Position numbers and translations under genes: made by a program. The notes under the pieces were generated by a model. That model ran no database searches and was not told the origin of the DNA. It saw only the letters and a program-made list of their open reading frames with translations. Shown in pieces: positions 26,101 through 37,999 of a DNA stretch of 64,000 bases; within the stretch, counting starts at the first letter, position 1; every line of letters begins with the position of its first letter. The stretch spans positions 1,451,001 through 1,515,000 of the forward strand of contig NC_089433.1 in the NCBI RefSeq assembly GCF_026210795.1. The letters are read 5' to 3'. This DNA is from Rhizophagus irregularis. Its lineage: Eukaryota; Glomeromycota; Glomeromycetes; Glomerales; Glomeraceae.

Positions 26101-27030
26101 TTAGAGCATGCATGTGCTTGAAATTATGGCAGAAATAAAGTATTATTGAGTTTCTATTGATACATTTAATAAAATTTTGAATTTTAATTCTGATCTTAAT
26201 TAAATAGTTAATTATATATAATGTAAATTTAAGTTTAAATGAAGTTTATATTGAATGTAATTGAATAATAACTTTAAATTCGTATTGCAACGATAGATAA
26301 AAGTTGTGCAGGGAATTGCGCTAGGATTTGGTTGAGAAAAATCACTTTGGACGAGTAGAGATGTCCAATTTTTTGGATACATTTTCTTCAAGAGTGTAGT
26401 TTCTAGAATTTGGTTTATTAATGTTTTTAATTTTATTTTGTTTTCTTATTTTGTTTCTATTATTGTTTTCTTTTTCTTTTTAGATTAGACAAAATTTTTA
26501 TGAGACGCAAGATTTATAACACCAGTATCGTTAGAAAATTTAAAACATAAGAAAATAGCAAAATTAAAAAAATTTATAGAATTTTTTAGATTAGTAGCGT
26601 CTTTACACAATAGATGAATTTTTTTAACCAACAATTTGAGGTTATTTTTTAGATCTGTCTTAGTAATTTTTTTAGAATAGATCAGTTAGTTATAGAGGAT
26701 AATATAATTTATTTATATTTCTTCTTTTTCTGAGAAAAACCTGATCATAATTAATAAACGCGTTACTAATAATAATAATAAAAAAAAAAAAGTTGTGCAA
26801 CCTATATGATGATCATTATCATTGTCTTGTAGATCAATTTTTCTTATTATTGATTAACCAAAAATTCGAGTTTGAACCCGGGTTATACGGGTTAAACTAT
26901 ACTCGGGTCAAGTCGATATTGGGTTATAAAATTGTGTGACCTGAACATATACGAGTCCCTCCTTTTTCACTTCAGATCGGGTCGAATATATTCTCAAAAC
27001 CCGACCCGACTTGACCCGGTAGGAGCACTA
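23157..27030 (+). mobile_element. complete hAT transposon with 8-bp target duplication
   Basis: The ends TAGTGCTC and GAGCACTA are inverted copies. TATTTAAT lies on both sides (23149-23156 and 27031-27038), the 8-bp duplication expected of hAT. Within about 130 bp of each end, CGGGTCG/CGACCCG-type words recur, e.g. near 23215-23300 and 26875-27020; these may be transposase-binding sites. It carries one multi-exon transposase gene on the plus strand. It is nested in the 8.3-kb composite element. The remaining sequence (26140-26860) is A+T-rich and non-coding. Confidence 0.9.
23419..26138 (+). pseudogene. hAT transposase with BED zinc finger, 11 exons, inactivated
   Basis: Exons read in frame: 23419-23585, 23661-23838, 23931-24134, 24201-24410, 24481-24717, 24796-24960, 25046-25144, 25239-25455, 25538-25805, 25883-25943, 26017-26138; about 640 residues. 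Exons 1-2 give a BED finger (QCLNC, then LWRHVEVHH). Exon 3 has the WIIADDQPFTTVE region, exon 4 FALDAWTS with the first catalytic Asp, exon 5 CIAHIMNLAV, exon 6 DVKTRWNSTHNLLERAL and exon 11 the dimerisation region ATSVSVERVFSGG. Two faults stand out. In exon 5 the expected DNA..N motif reads TSNNATNN, losing a catalytic Asp. In exon 9 a one-base indel near 25762-25775 shifts the frame just before EPQPDILLWWK. Otherwise it is well preserved, so it was active fairly recently. All introns follow GT-AG and are about 65-110 nt. Confidence 0.88.
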
Positions 27031-27829
27031 TATTTAATATATCCAGAAATACATATTTTTATATTTTTTTTTTATTTGTTATATCTAGAAATGCATAAAA
27101 AGGTATATATTACTAATATTTCTTTTCTTTATTAATGTTTTTCTACCATTTTTTTTTCGTTTCTTTCTTTTCTTTTACTAATACTCCTACTAATATATTT
27201 TTTATTATTTTTTTCTACTATATTAACATTTTTACTATTTAAAATTTTCTATTAATATTATATTACTACTGATATACGTTCTCTTTCTACTAACATTTTT
27301 TATTCTACTAACTTTTTCTTTCTGCTAATGTTTCTACTAATATTTTCTATATTTATATATCTATACTAATATTTTTTAATAACATTCTCTTTTCTCTTAC
27401 TAATATATTTATCATTAATGCTTCTTTTAAATAATCAAACAGGTATAAGCAAACAAGTGATTTTATTTTTATGCTACTTTTAGTAGAAATTATATATTAT
27501 ATATATTTATTCAAGTATTCAAGTATAATTAGTATAATTGTTTTTTTTTTAATTAAAAAGTGTAAATAAATTTAAATTGTAATAAAGTTTTGAATTAAAA
27601 TTAAAAAAATATATAAATTATGATTGCATTTTATAATTTTTTTGCCTGAATTAAATTATAATAAATTTACTAGTATTAATACGAAATCATTATCCTATAT
27701 CTATCTGTCTGATATCTGTATGATATCTGTATGATATCTATATGATATATATCATAATATATCGGGTACCCAATAAGTCTATGATATGTGACCGATATTT
27801 AACTACCCGATATGTGTAAGATGTATATG

Positions 27830-28006
27830 TTGTGCCTCAGATTGATTCTTGCCTCAGATTAAAACTCACGCTGCGTGAGATCAACACCAGATCACGTGTA
27901 TTACATATATGGTAATTTTACTATGTAGATCATCACGTGTATATACATAATTCGTCACATCCTATTGGTAGTTTTAATCTGAGGCAAGAATCAATCTGAG
28001 GCACAA
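27830..28006. mobile_element. 177-bp MITE with GTGCCTCAG ends
   Basis: The left end TTGTGCCTCAGATTGATTCT is mirrored exactly at the right, and the match continues through TGCCTCAGATTAAAACT, giving about 40-bp terminal repeats. The flanking octamers TGTATATG and CATATATG match at six of eight positions, so the duplication is uncertain. It is nested in the right arm of the 8.3-kb composite element. Confidence 0.75.
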
Positions 28007-29850
28007 CATATATGTGATATGTACATGATGTGTCACCGTTTTTCTACATTTCTACTACACATATCGGGTACCTGATATGTGTAGCATTGTTAAATATCAT
28101 ACACATATATCACATATATTGTACACATATCAGGTACCCGATAGGTACCCGATAGTATTAATTTTGACCAGTGAATGGCAGGTCTGTCTGATGTACTACA
28201 AATTATGATAGCAGATCTATCAGATAAACAAATTACGATAACAGCAGGTCTGACTGATATACTACAAACTACGATGGCAAGTCTGTTTGAAATTATATTG
28301 TTAAGGAAAAGAAAGGACAAAGAGTCCACCAAAAGCAAAGAAGAAAAAAAGGTCAAATTAACTCCAGCAGACAACCCGAAAGAAAAAGGTAAAAAGTATA
28401 TACTATTATATATATTATCATTTTAAAAGTTGAGAACTATCTCATATTATATAAATTTATTATTAATTTTTTTTTATTTATCAGACACAATCGAAATTCT
28501 TTTAGAAGATCATTACGAAGTCCAACAGTTCTTAGAAATGATTCCCGCTAATGCTTTGAAAAACGGATTAGTTGTTTTAAAAAGTATAAATGGCAGAAAA
28601 TTGTAAATAACTTATTTTAGATATAGATAAGCAAAAATTAGCTGCCGTTCTTCTGTTAAAATCTCTTAACATAAAACTGACATTTTCATATCTGAGAAAA
28701 ATTTTATAGAAATGAAACAGAAGAGATTTGAAGACAATCCCTATATATTTCAGCGATTACTTGCTGATTCAGACAATAGCAACAATAATACAACAATAGG
28801 GATCAAACTTTTATATAAAGAAAAGATAACTGGTGAAAATCTTAAGAAAGATATATTAGTCGTTGCATAGTTAATATATCATTTAAAGACAGTCCAAGAT
28901 CATTTACCTTATAATCCCCCAATGATGCAGCCTAATTATAACAATAAAAAATATATACAAAACCTCTAAGAATACTTTAACAATTATTTAAATAAAGGAA
29001 TGGAATTTGATGGTTCCAAAATAAATGGAGCTATTCCTTTTGTGAGAAATATTGATGATGATAATAATTTTAATTTAAGAATTAATTCCATTTCTGACAA
29101 AATAGATGGTAGCAATATGTCTTCGTTAATAGAAGACATGCTTGTAGTTTTAGATGAAATCAAATCAGAAAATGAGATAACTGAATTAACAAGACAGCGA
29201 AATGCAAGAAAATACGCATATTTTTATGAATTATATAAGATGATATTAGAAACAGTCGCTTCAGAGCCAAAAAAATTTGGCGAAATAAATGCATTAAAAG
29301 CTAAGAAAAAACTTGAGGGGAGAAGAAAGAAACAGAAGAAAAAACTGAATTAGAAAAGTTTCTAAAAAAAGCTGAAGAAAAACTAACGTAAAAACAATAG
29401 AGAAGTTACAAAACTTCAGCCGAAAGAATAAATAGGTTGTGGAATACAAGCAATAAAAGTTTTGCGATTTTTGATTTGATAACCGTTCTCACACCTAATT
29501 TATTTGAACGACTACCAAGTAAAGAAAGTGCGAAACAGTAGTTTACAATAATCAAAAAAGGAATCTATTATACCCATCAGGAGTATAAGGATATCCAAAA
29601 GCAGCAAAAGGAGGAGAAGAAAATTATTGATGATGACAGTAATAGTAGCAACAGTAATAGCAGCAGCAGTAGTAGTAATAATAATAGTGAAAGTGAAAGG
29701 GGATAGGGACTAGGAAGGGGAAGAGGACGAGAAAGGGAAAAAGGATGAGAAATGGGAACAGGAAGAGGAATGGGAATGGGAAGAGAAAAAGGGAATAAAG
29801 CTAGTAGTAGTAGTGATAAAGGAAAGGAAAAAGTAGTCTAAGGAAATAAA

Positions 29851-30094
29851 TATCTTTCATTATTATTATAATAAAATATGTATATTTTTTATTTTCCATT
29901 TTTTAGTTCTATAAATAATAATATAATATAATATAATAAATAAATCGTCATATTTACTATTCACAAAACACATGTTATAAATTTTATTTACTATTAAAGA
30001 GTTTATAAAATAGCCGTAAGTTTGATGTATCTCACAGTATTCTTTTTAATAAATTATAGCAATGTTTTTTATTTATTAAATAGGATTTTAAAAT
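29851..30094. other. A+T-rich spacer, nothing recognised
   Basis: Short simple-sequence runs only. It lies between the decayed gene and the LTR-like segment. Confidence 0.4.
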
Positions 30095-31200
30095 GTAACT
30101 AACGGTGTAAACGGTCAAATATCAAGCATGAAAAGATGATAAAATTCAATCACCAAATGTAATTGCCAAATATTAGGAACGAACAAATTAATTATGAATT
30201 GGCGTAGATGGATAAATAATTAGCCAAAAAGGATAAACATTTAGGAAAAGTAATGATCTACATGATGTAATATTTATTGAATGATTAACAAAGAACCAAT
30301 AGAATAATTAGAGTTGATCAATTGCGGCTTAGCAATCTTTAACAATAGGAACAATTAGAAGGGATAATTATAAGCCACAAAAGATGGATTATAAGCAAAA
30401 CACATAAAGTGGAAAGATAGCGAATTAAAAGAACATATAAAATAATGTCAGAAAGATTAAAGAACATAAAATAATATAAAAAGATAGTATAAAGACGGAA
30501 TATAAAAGATAACATATTAAAAAAGAACATATATAAAAAGATAACATGTTAAAATAGAAGATACATGCATATTAAAAATAGCATATTAAAAGATAGTGTA
30601 TTTAAAATATAGATAGCATATTAGAAAGATAGTTCAAAGATAATATATAAAAAGAACATAAAAGATAGTATATAGATAGCATATATTAGAATAGAAAGAA
30701 TTATAAAATTTGTATAAATAGAGAGCGGAATTCAAGGTAATTCCACAGTTCTCATCCACAGAACTCAATAAAAATATAAGTTTCATTTAATTATTTGTTA
30801 GTAAAGTTTAATGTTAATTAAAAGTAATAGGTTCGCCCTAAACTTTAATTAATGTTTGCTTAATTAATTTTAATTGAATAAAATGAAAATTTTAAGATGA
30901 ATTAAATATACACCTTTGGAAAGTAATACTTCGTAGCGAGAGCTATCGAAGTTTGAAATTAAAGGTAAAGTGGATAAAAATTGGGGAAAGTTTAGAGAAG
31001 TTAAATTTAATTTTATGTCGCTTGATGTTTTATATTACTAACGCTATTTATTTCGTGAACCAAGAATGTTGTTTTATGTTGTTGTTTATTAACTTGTTTA
31101 TTCGTTTAATTGTTCGTTCGTTTGTTTATTCATTCGTTCGACCATGAGAATACCCGTTCGATGTGGCAACTCTGTAAATTGATGACAGAGGGAATAGGGG
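30095..31200 (+). mobile_element. possible LTR or LTR remnant
   Basis: A segment starting TGTAACTAACGG contains a clear TATA box (TATAAATAGAGAGCGG, near 30714). It is followed about 50 bp later by AATAAA near 30770, an order typical of the U3-R-U5 part of an LTR. A degenerate AAAGATAGCATATT-type repeat fills 30410-30690. Neither the right boundary nor a target duplication could be fixed, and no gag or pol sequence adjoins it, so a solo LTR is the most that can be said. A Pol II promoter of another kind is possible. Confidence 0.3.
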
Positions 31201-31855
31201 GATCTCAACGGTTTAAAAATTTATATACATACGATTCGATCGTAAATAATAAGTTAAAACTATTAATACTTTTAATAATAATAAATAAATGCTTAATAAA
31301 GTGTGTTATTATACAGTATATATTTGTATCTGTAATTCACCAGATTTTCTGGATGACAAATGAGAAGAATAAAACTACCACTATATATATAATAATTATT
31401 ACGTTTCTAATACAGTCAGCTTGCATTATAACAAATTTTGATTTAACGAATTATTGTGATACAGATTTTATTGTTTGGAGCAAAGCAAAGGACTATATGT
31501 GTTATATCAAATAGTATTACGTGACGATATTTGGAAATTTCGTGCTATATCAGATTAAATAAATTTGTGATATATTAGATAAACAAGATAAAGGTTTATT
31601 TATAATCTTTTTTTGCATTCAAATTTAATTAACAATTTGCGTACACTTTTTAATGTAACACAATTGTAAAATGATCACGTGTTAGCACATATAGAATAGG
31701 ATCAACATTTATTTATATATGCAAATTGTTTAAATGCCTTTTTTTTTGCTGACTTATGATAGTTTCCGTTTCCTAGTCATATGAATATTTACTATTTAAA
31801 TGCTGTAATGAAATAAACTGTATAAATTATTTTTTACTTGTAGAAAAAAAAGAAT
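31201..31855. other. A+T-rich DNA with a possible pogo-like transposon end
   Basis: Near 31413 the sequence CAGTCAGCTTGCATTATAAC, then AAATTTTGATTTAACGAATT, resembles the terminal repeat of pogo/Tc1-mariner elements. No matching opposite end was found. The 134-codon open frame across 31110-31514 runs through this end and is therefore doubtful as a gene. Confidence 0.3.
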
Positions 31856-32330
31856 ATTCATATTTTTTACCACAGTGTATAAGACTCACGTAAGTACATT
31901 TTTTCTACAGTTTTAATATACTCACATACTCTATAAAAAATATACATACAGTTAGTATACTGTATTTTCGTATTTTGTGAATAGTATATTTATAGTATTA
32001 TTACTGTATAATTACAGTATTTTCACATACTGTATATATTTAGTATTCTGCACACCGTATCATATATACGGTTTGTATACAGTATATTTTTCCAGTTTCA
32101 CCCGTATATTTTATACTTGTAAATAGTAGAAAACCCGTATATTTTATACTAATAAACAGTATATTGTTTTATATTTTATATTGTGAACAGTATACTTTTC
32201 TAGGATAAACCGTATATTTTATACTGATAAACAGTACTTTTTTCCAGTTTAAACTGCATATTTTGTACTGATAAATAGTATATATTATTCAATTAAATCG
32301 TATATTTTATATTTGCAAACAGAATTTAAA
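31856..32330. repeat. subterminal-repeat block, TATACTGTA type (left)
   Basis: Many ATACTGTAT, ACAGTATA and CCGTATATTTTATAC words lie here. The pair CTCTATAAAAAATATACATA near 31931 has an inverted partner near 39100-39124. The motif GTAAGTACATTTTTTCTACA also recurs at 39170-39240. Together with the block at 38800-39245 this could mark the two ends of one large, older DNA transposon of about 7.4 kb. Confidence 0.4.
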
Positions 32331-33440
32331 ATGCATTTATAATCAATAAAATTTTTATTAAATAATATTAAATATATAAATATTTTTTATAAATAATATA
32401 AATAAAAACTAGTATAAAATAATGAAAATTTCTAAGTTTACATGGGGTGTTTGTACACAGGTCATATAAATATAATTTTTAATAGACTAATTTTTTGTTT
32501 TTTAATTTGAAATTGAATGCTACCGACATTATACTCTTTTACGTTTTATTCTTATTATATTACAGATAAATATATGTATTTTCACCTGCTTTGCAAGTTT
32601 ACTTAAGGCATTAAAGGAGGTTTTGAATGCCGTTTTTAATCTACTAATATGACCTGTGTTTAAACATCCCGTATACAAATAGAAATTGCCTAAAATAATA
32701 TACTATTTGTAAAAAAAATAATATTAGCAAAATATAAACAAAAAAAAAGAAATTTAATTAGTAATATTATCATTATTTTAAATATAAAAAAGGAATAATA
32801 AAAGATTAGTAAAAAAAAAGAAATTTAATTAGTAATATTATCATTATTTTAAATATAAAAAAGAAATAATAAAAAGTTAGTAATATTATTAATATATTAG
32901 TTAGATATAAAAAAGTAATAAAACGATAGTAGTAATATTAGTAATATATTAAAAAAATTAAATAAAATACATAAAAGTAAAAAAAAAATATAATTAATAT
33001 ATGTTAACATATAATATTAATATAAAAATAAAAGCATATATAAAAAGGTGTACATATAGTTGTTAATTAATATTGTTAAAATTTACCATTACAATTCCAG
33101 AGAGATATTAGTGAAAGTAATTGATATACGTGTATATCACTTTTTGTATAATTAGTAGTTTGGTACAAATATATATATTGTATATTATTAAAATAAGTTT
33201 TTTATTTAATTTTTATTATTATATGTTAAAATAGTTTTGGTATTCATTTTTATTGTCTTTTTTTTTCTAAAAAAAAGAAGAGAAAAGAATATTTTTGATA
33301 AAATAAACAAAAAATAAACAATAATGTGTTATTAATACATATGATCAGCGATCAGCTGAATTTTAATTGGTTAAATATAGAAATGCGAAAATTAAAAAGC
33401 AGAAAAATTTAAATCATACAAATTGTTTTTAAAGTTTAAT
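32331..33440. other. A+T-rich DNA containing a short MITE-like pair
   Basis: Near 32444 GGGGTGTTTGTACACAGGTC has an inverted partner ending near 32671 (reverse complement CGGGATGTTTAAACACAGGT), so a MITE of about 230 bp is likely. A direct repeat of about 70 bp containing AATTTAATTAGTAATATTAT follows near 32750-32880. No gene was seen. Confidence 0.45.
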
Positions 33441-33449
33441 TAGTAATTT

Positions 33450-34388
33450 AAGGGTAGGGTCTTTTGATCATATGGTTACACATATGTAACATAATGTCGA
33501 TCATGGCCAATTGATTCTTTTATCGATTAAAAAAAAGTGTGACAAAGCCAAGCCACTAAAGAAACATATTATTATTGTTTAAATTTTTTATTTCCGTATT
33601 TTTAAAGAGTTGTTATACCTGGTTTAATTAGTTTTTTTAGTATATGCTTTATTTTCAAAAAGTTTTACTTATCAAGAGTTCAGTTGCAAGTTGCTCATTA
33701 TACCTTAAAGTTGCTCATTACTTACGCTAACTCAGTCAGTTTGCGTTATTTTCTTACCAAACTTAAAACCAAACAGTCTGGCTTCTTTATCTACAAATTC
33801 ACCTATACAATAATATAATGGTAAGATAGATTTTTTGAAAGTTTACTATAAGCTATTCCTTAAATTTATAGTTCTATATTGTTCTATTTTTAGATTTCTA
33901 GTAGTTTTCTAATTATTACTTTTTTTCATTATGGATAGATTATACATATTTAAATGATAGTAATTATGAATAAGCATATTGCATTGGAGTTATCAAGGAG
34001 CGGGTTATTGTTATTAAAAAGTGATCTATTTATTTTTTGGATAAAGAATCAAAAATCATTTACTGAGAGCGCTTAAATATTAATTTTTATTGTAATATTT
34101 TTTTTTTTGTAATTTATCTTACAAAATAAAATAATTATAATCATTATAAACGACAAATTAGTGAAACTGTGAAAATTTCTGTTTAATTGTAAAATAAAAT
34201 AATGAAGTTTTTTTCAATTTTTTCTTTGATTTTTCTTTCGTGCGAAGTATTTCTTAAAAAATTGTCATGTGAAATTGATTGATTTTATTGGCTATTATTG
34301 TTGATCATCACATGAAATACTATTTTTAAAATGTTATACAAGTTGATCATTGAGTTAACTACGGAGTCAACAAAAAGACCCTACCCTT
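33450..34388. mobile_element. 939-bp inverted-repeat element, AAGGGTAGGGTC ends
   Basis: AAGGGTAGGGTCTTTTGATC at the left is mirrored by (reverse complement) AAGGGTAGGGTCTTTTTGTT at the right, a terminal repeat of about 16 bp. No coding frame lies inside and no clean target duplication was found. It is probably a non-autonomous DNA transposon. Confidence 0.55.
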
Positions 34389-34399
34389 AAAAAATTTGT

Positions 34400-36600
34400 A
34401 AAAATTTTTCTTAATACTGCTTAATTTTTAAATTAAAGCCTTAATACTAAATTAGTTAAATTAGAATTAAGAAAAATTTGAGAGAATTTTCTTTAATACT
34501 GCTTAATTTTTAAATTAAAGCCTTAATATTAAATTAGTTAAATTAGAATTTAAGAAAAATTTGCAAGAATTTTCCTTAATACTGCTTAATTTTTAAATTA
34601 AAGCCTTAATACTACTAAATTAGTTAAATTAGAATTAACATATAGGCTGATTTATGGAATTAAGTTTTTATATTCAAAAACTAACTTTATTAAGCAAATG
34701 CAAATACAAGTTACATGAAAATGATAGATTCATACCAGCTGACATAAATAAAATTGATTTGATTATATTATTTTTTGATTTTTTTTAATAATATCATTAA
34801 AATTAAAAAATTTAAATATAATTATCATGACAAAATATTGAATAACTTAACGTGTATATGTGCTAGACAAATGAATTTATATTCATTAGAAAGAGGTAAT
34901 CAAGAGCTATCTATAAACCAAATATCGCATGAATTGAATCACAAATTGCGTAATAATTACGTTCAATATATTTATTTTTAACTTTTGACTTTGTTCGTTA
35001 ATATCTTCACATTTAGTAATTCAATTTGAATGATCTTTTTTCTTTCAGGTAATTTAGGTTCTGGGCTTTCATATGAATATAAATATATGTGTTTAGTATG
35101 CATGTACACTGAGATATTAACAATTTTGTTAATTGAATAAAACTCTGATACAAAAATTTTTAAAATTATAATTCTTACAAAAGATGATCTTTACAGGTAT
35201 TATTGAGTTCTTTTTACTTTACTTAATAAGGTTTTATTTGCTATTTCTGTTTTAAATTGAATAAATTAATAAAATCAATTTTAAAAAGTAATTAACAAGT
35301 AGAATAAAATCAGTATAGTAAAAAACAAAAAAAAACATCTTAAAAACTCTAAAGCATAACTCACATTTTTATTTTGTATATATTTTTACTAAAAAAAAGA
35401 AAGGAACTAAGGTTAAAAATAAATGAAAAAAGATTTTTCTTATTAATATAAATTATTAATATTTGTTTTCTTACTTACTGATTAAAAAAAACCTGCTATA
35501 TATACCTATAAACTTTTCTAAGTCACTTAACAAAAATCTGATTGAAAAGTAATTGAAAAGTAATTGAAAAAGAAAGTAGTTGCTATTGTTATTTTTGAAT
35601 AAATGTTAAAAATTTTTTTTTATTTTTTGATAGATTTAGATCATCTGATTATGTAACATATAATTTAAGCTTGTGAAACATAATTTTTGTTAAAATGTGC
35701 AAATCTTTATGAAAATCTTAATTTTAGCTAATTTCACAAATTGACAAATATAAGCAGTATTAAGAAAAATTCGCAAGAATTTTCCTTGATACTGCTTAAT
35801 TTTTAAATTAAAACCTTAATACTACTAAATTAGTTAAATTAGAATTAAGTAGGACCCCGGACATTACATATATAACTCATAACTGATCTGCATGAATTTA
35901 AGTACTTTTTGCTTCTGCTAAAATAGACCTAATTTGCCAAAAATCAAATTATTACATTTCAAATCTATACTAATTTGCTAAAACTCAAAATATGAGTTAA
36001 TAATCGTTTTTTTTATTATCAATAAAAAAATAAATGATTAATATAAATTAAACTGCCAATTTTTATAATTAAAATATGTAGATTATAGATAAAATAATAA
36101 TTAATAAAAATAATAAATCAAATAAATAATTATTAAAAAATAAAATGTTGCGAAACTAAACGGACAGTTTTTGGCACGCATTATACTTAATTTTAGCCAG
36201 AATTATACTTAATTTTAGCTAAAATATAACCCGGACCCCGAAACTAATATTTTTAAAAATATTATTTATAAAGTTAAAAAAAAAGGATAAGTTAAATTTA
36301 AAAAAAAGTACCAATTTGCTCAAATATAAAATATGACTTTGTAAAATCAATACAATTTGCTAAAACTCATAATTATGACTATTAATTAATTTTCAATCAA
36401 TTTGCTCTATCTAAAATTATGAGTTTAACCTAATTTTGATTGAATTTGCTAAAACTCAAATGTGAGTTATATATGTGATGTCCGGGGTCCTAATTAAGTA
36501 GTATTAAGAAAAATTTGCAAGAATTTTTCTTGATACTGCTTAATTTTTAAATTAAAACCTTAATACTAAATTAGTTAAATTAAAATTAAAATCTTAATAC
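34400..36600. repeat. dispersed tandem repeat, unit about 95 bp, five copies
   Basis: Three tandem units (about 34400-34640) share ATACTGCTTAATTTTTAAAT, AAAGCCTTAATACTA and AATTAGTTAAATTAGAATT. A fourth (35755-35850) and a fifth (36500-36600) directly flank the 641-bp MITE at 35851-36491, so the MITE landed in this repeat. Between about 34640 and 35750 there is A+T-rich DNA with no recognised gene; the 68-codon frame at 34775-34981 shows no motif. Confidence 0.65.
35851..36491. mobile_element. 641-bp MITE with perfect 8-bp target duplication
   Basis: The left end AGGACCCCGGACATTACATA and the right end (reverse complement) AGGACCCCGGACATCACATA continue to match through TATAACTCA, about 30 bp in all. 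AATTAAGT lies on both sides (35843-35850 and 36492-36499). The interior holds repeated ACTCATAATTATGA-type words and no coding frame. The duplication length points to hAT-type mobilisation. Confidence 0.85.
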
Positions 36601-37229
36601 TAATTTATAAAAATGATTTATAATTGAGTTTTGAATTTAGTATTATCAATCAGACTTTGAACTTAAAAATTAAACAGTATTAACAAAAATTCTTGCGAAT
36701 TTTTTAATAATTGTGATTTTACATCAGTAAGTTTTTGGGTAGTACATATTAGTGGTTACTAGTATTGTTTGATGCTTTAAAGTGTAGAAAAACTTACCCT
36801 ATCACACGTCAAATAAATAAAAATTGGCAAAAAAATCAGATAGCCAATTTTTGGCTATATTTGTTTAATTTGTAGCTTTTTGTAGCTGATTTTTTAGCAC
36901 GAATTGACAAAAATTAGATATACCAATTTTTAAATTGCATATTCAAATCGGACTGCTGATTTTAGCTATATTTGTCTGATTTGTGACTTTTTACAGCTGT
37001 ATTACCAATTCTTAACTACATTTTTCAGTTTTTTTACTATACAAAAAAATTGTATATACATTATAAAATATATATTTTTATAAAAAATTATATTGTAATA
37101 TTGAATTAAATTTTAAAAAATATTTTATTAAGTAATATTAAATAAAAAACTAATCTTAAATAATTAAATTTTAAACAAAATACATTTAAAAATATAAATT
37201 TACTTGTAATTCAATGTAATACGCACAAT
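36601..37229. other. A+T-rich DNA, TTTTTGGCTATATTTG-type words
   Basis: Degenerate repeats of GCCAATTTTTGGCTATATTT and TTTGTAGCTGATTTT near 36830-37030 recall the repeat at 1149-1610. No gene was seen. Confidence 0.4.
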
Positions 37230-37970
37230 TATAAAAAATTAATAACTCCACAAATATTAACTGTACTTTCATTAAAATAAATATTCAAGTAGATTCTAAG
37301 CTGCTGAACAATTTTCAATTAATAAAAGAAGTCAATTTACTTTGGCTAAAATGCTCAAAATACGCTCTGAAGTGACAAAACAGAAAAAAATAAAATTCGT
37401 AAATGAGTACCGTTGTGAAAATTATGAATAACTCATCAAGTATTAACTGTACTTTTATGAAAATTAATATTCAAGTAAAATTTGACATGCTAAACAACTT
37501 TCAATTAATATAAGAAGTTGTTTTACTTTGGATAAAGTGCTCAAAATACGCTCTGAAGTGACAAAACAAAAAAAAATAAAATTCATAAATGAGTACTGTT
37601 GTGAAAATTGTGAATAACTCATCATGTATTAGCTGTACCTTCATGAAAATTAATATTTTTAAGTAGATTTTAACCTGCTGAACAACTTACAATTAATATA
37701 AGAAGTTGATTTACTTTAGCTAAAGATCTCAAAATACGCTCTGAAGGTAAAAAAATTTGTAACTTAATACTACTGTATTATATAAAAAATGTAAATAATT
37801 CCAAAAATATTAAGTGTACTTTTATGAAGATTAATATCTTAACAGTTTTAAACTTACTGAACTACTTTTAATTAAAAGAATAAGATTTACTTTAGCCAAA
37901 ATGCTCAAACCATACTTTGAAATATGTGTAAAAAAAATATAATATTTGTTTATATTTTAAATTATGAGTT
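37230..37970. repeat. tandem repeat, unit about 186 bp, four copies
   Basis: TATTAACTGTACTTT-type starts occur at 37255, 37441, 37627 and 37808, giving periods of 186, 186 and 181 bp. Each unit also has ATTCAAGTAGATT, CTGCTGAACAA and AAAATACGCTCTGAAG. The last copy is the most degenerate. It is non-coding. Confidence 0.8.
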
Positions 37971-37999
37971 ATTTAATTTAAATGTGTTTATATTTAAGA

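Larger units (their letters stand above)
19909..28173. mobile_element. 8.3-kb composite element with CACTGGTC termini
   Basis: The left end CACTGGTCAAAATCAATTCT is mirrored at the right by (reverse complement) CACTGGTCAAAATTAATACT, followed on both sides by TATCGGGTACC. AAT flanks both ends (19906-19908 and 28174-28176); removing the element and one AAT restores the host reading frame. CGGGTACC-type words are clustered within about 200 bp of the left end and recur in the last 400 bp on the right. CACT ends, a 3-bp duplication and subterminal motif clusters resemble CACTA/EnSpm elements, but no such transposase is present, so it would be non-autonomous. Inside lie a satellite, a complete hAT and a small MITE. 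Its own core may be much smaller than 8.3 kb. Confidence 0.7.
19714..29850 (+). pseudogene. decayed gene of unknown family, split by an 8.3-kb insertion
   Basis: A short frame with ATG near 19720 (MSQLLPEYKSSNSEN, Ser/Glu-rich) leads to TIMAGLSDVQITI just before the insertion at 19909. Past 28173 the same wording resumes: AGLSDVLQIMIADLSDK and AGLTDILQTTMASL, a short peptide repeat. A Lys-rich stretch then meets an intron (28389-28484), which splices in frame to DTIEILLEDHYEVQQFLEM. Further pieces are KRFEDNPYIFQRLLADS (near 28730) and the 117-codon frame at 29000-29353, then a Ser/Asn-rich tail near 29640-29700. Internal stops (near 19809, 28604, 28868 and 28968) break it. I do not recognise the family. 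The peptide repeat crossing both sides of the insertion shows it was one gene before the transposon arrived. Confidence 0.5.

Noticed and set aside
31110-31514. 134-codon open frame
   Set aside because: It runs through a pogo-like transposon end and shows no family or splice context.
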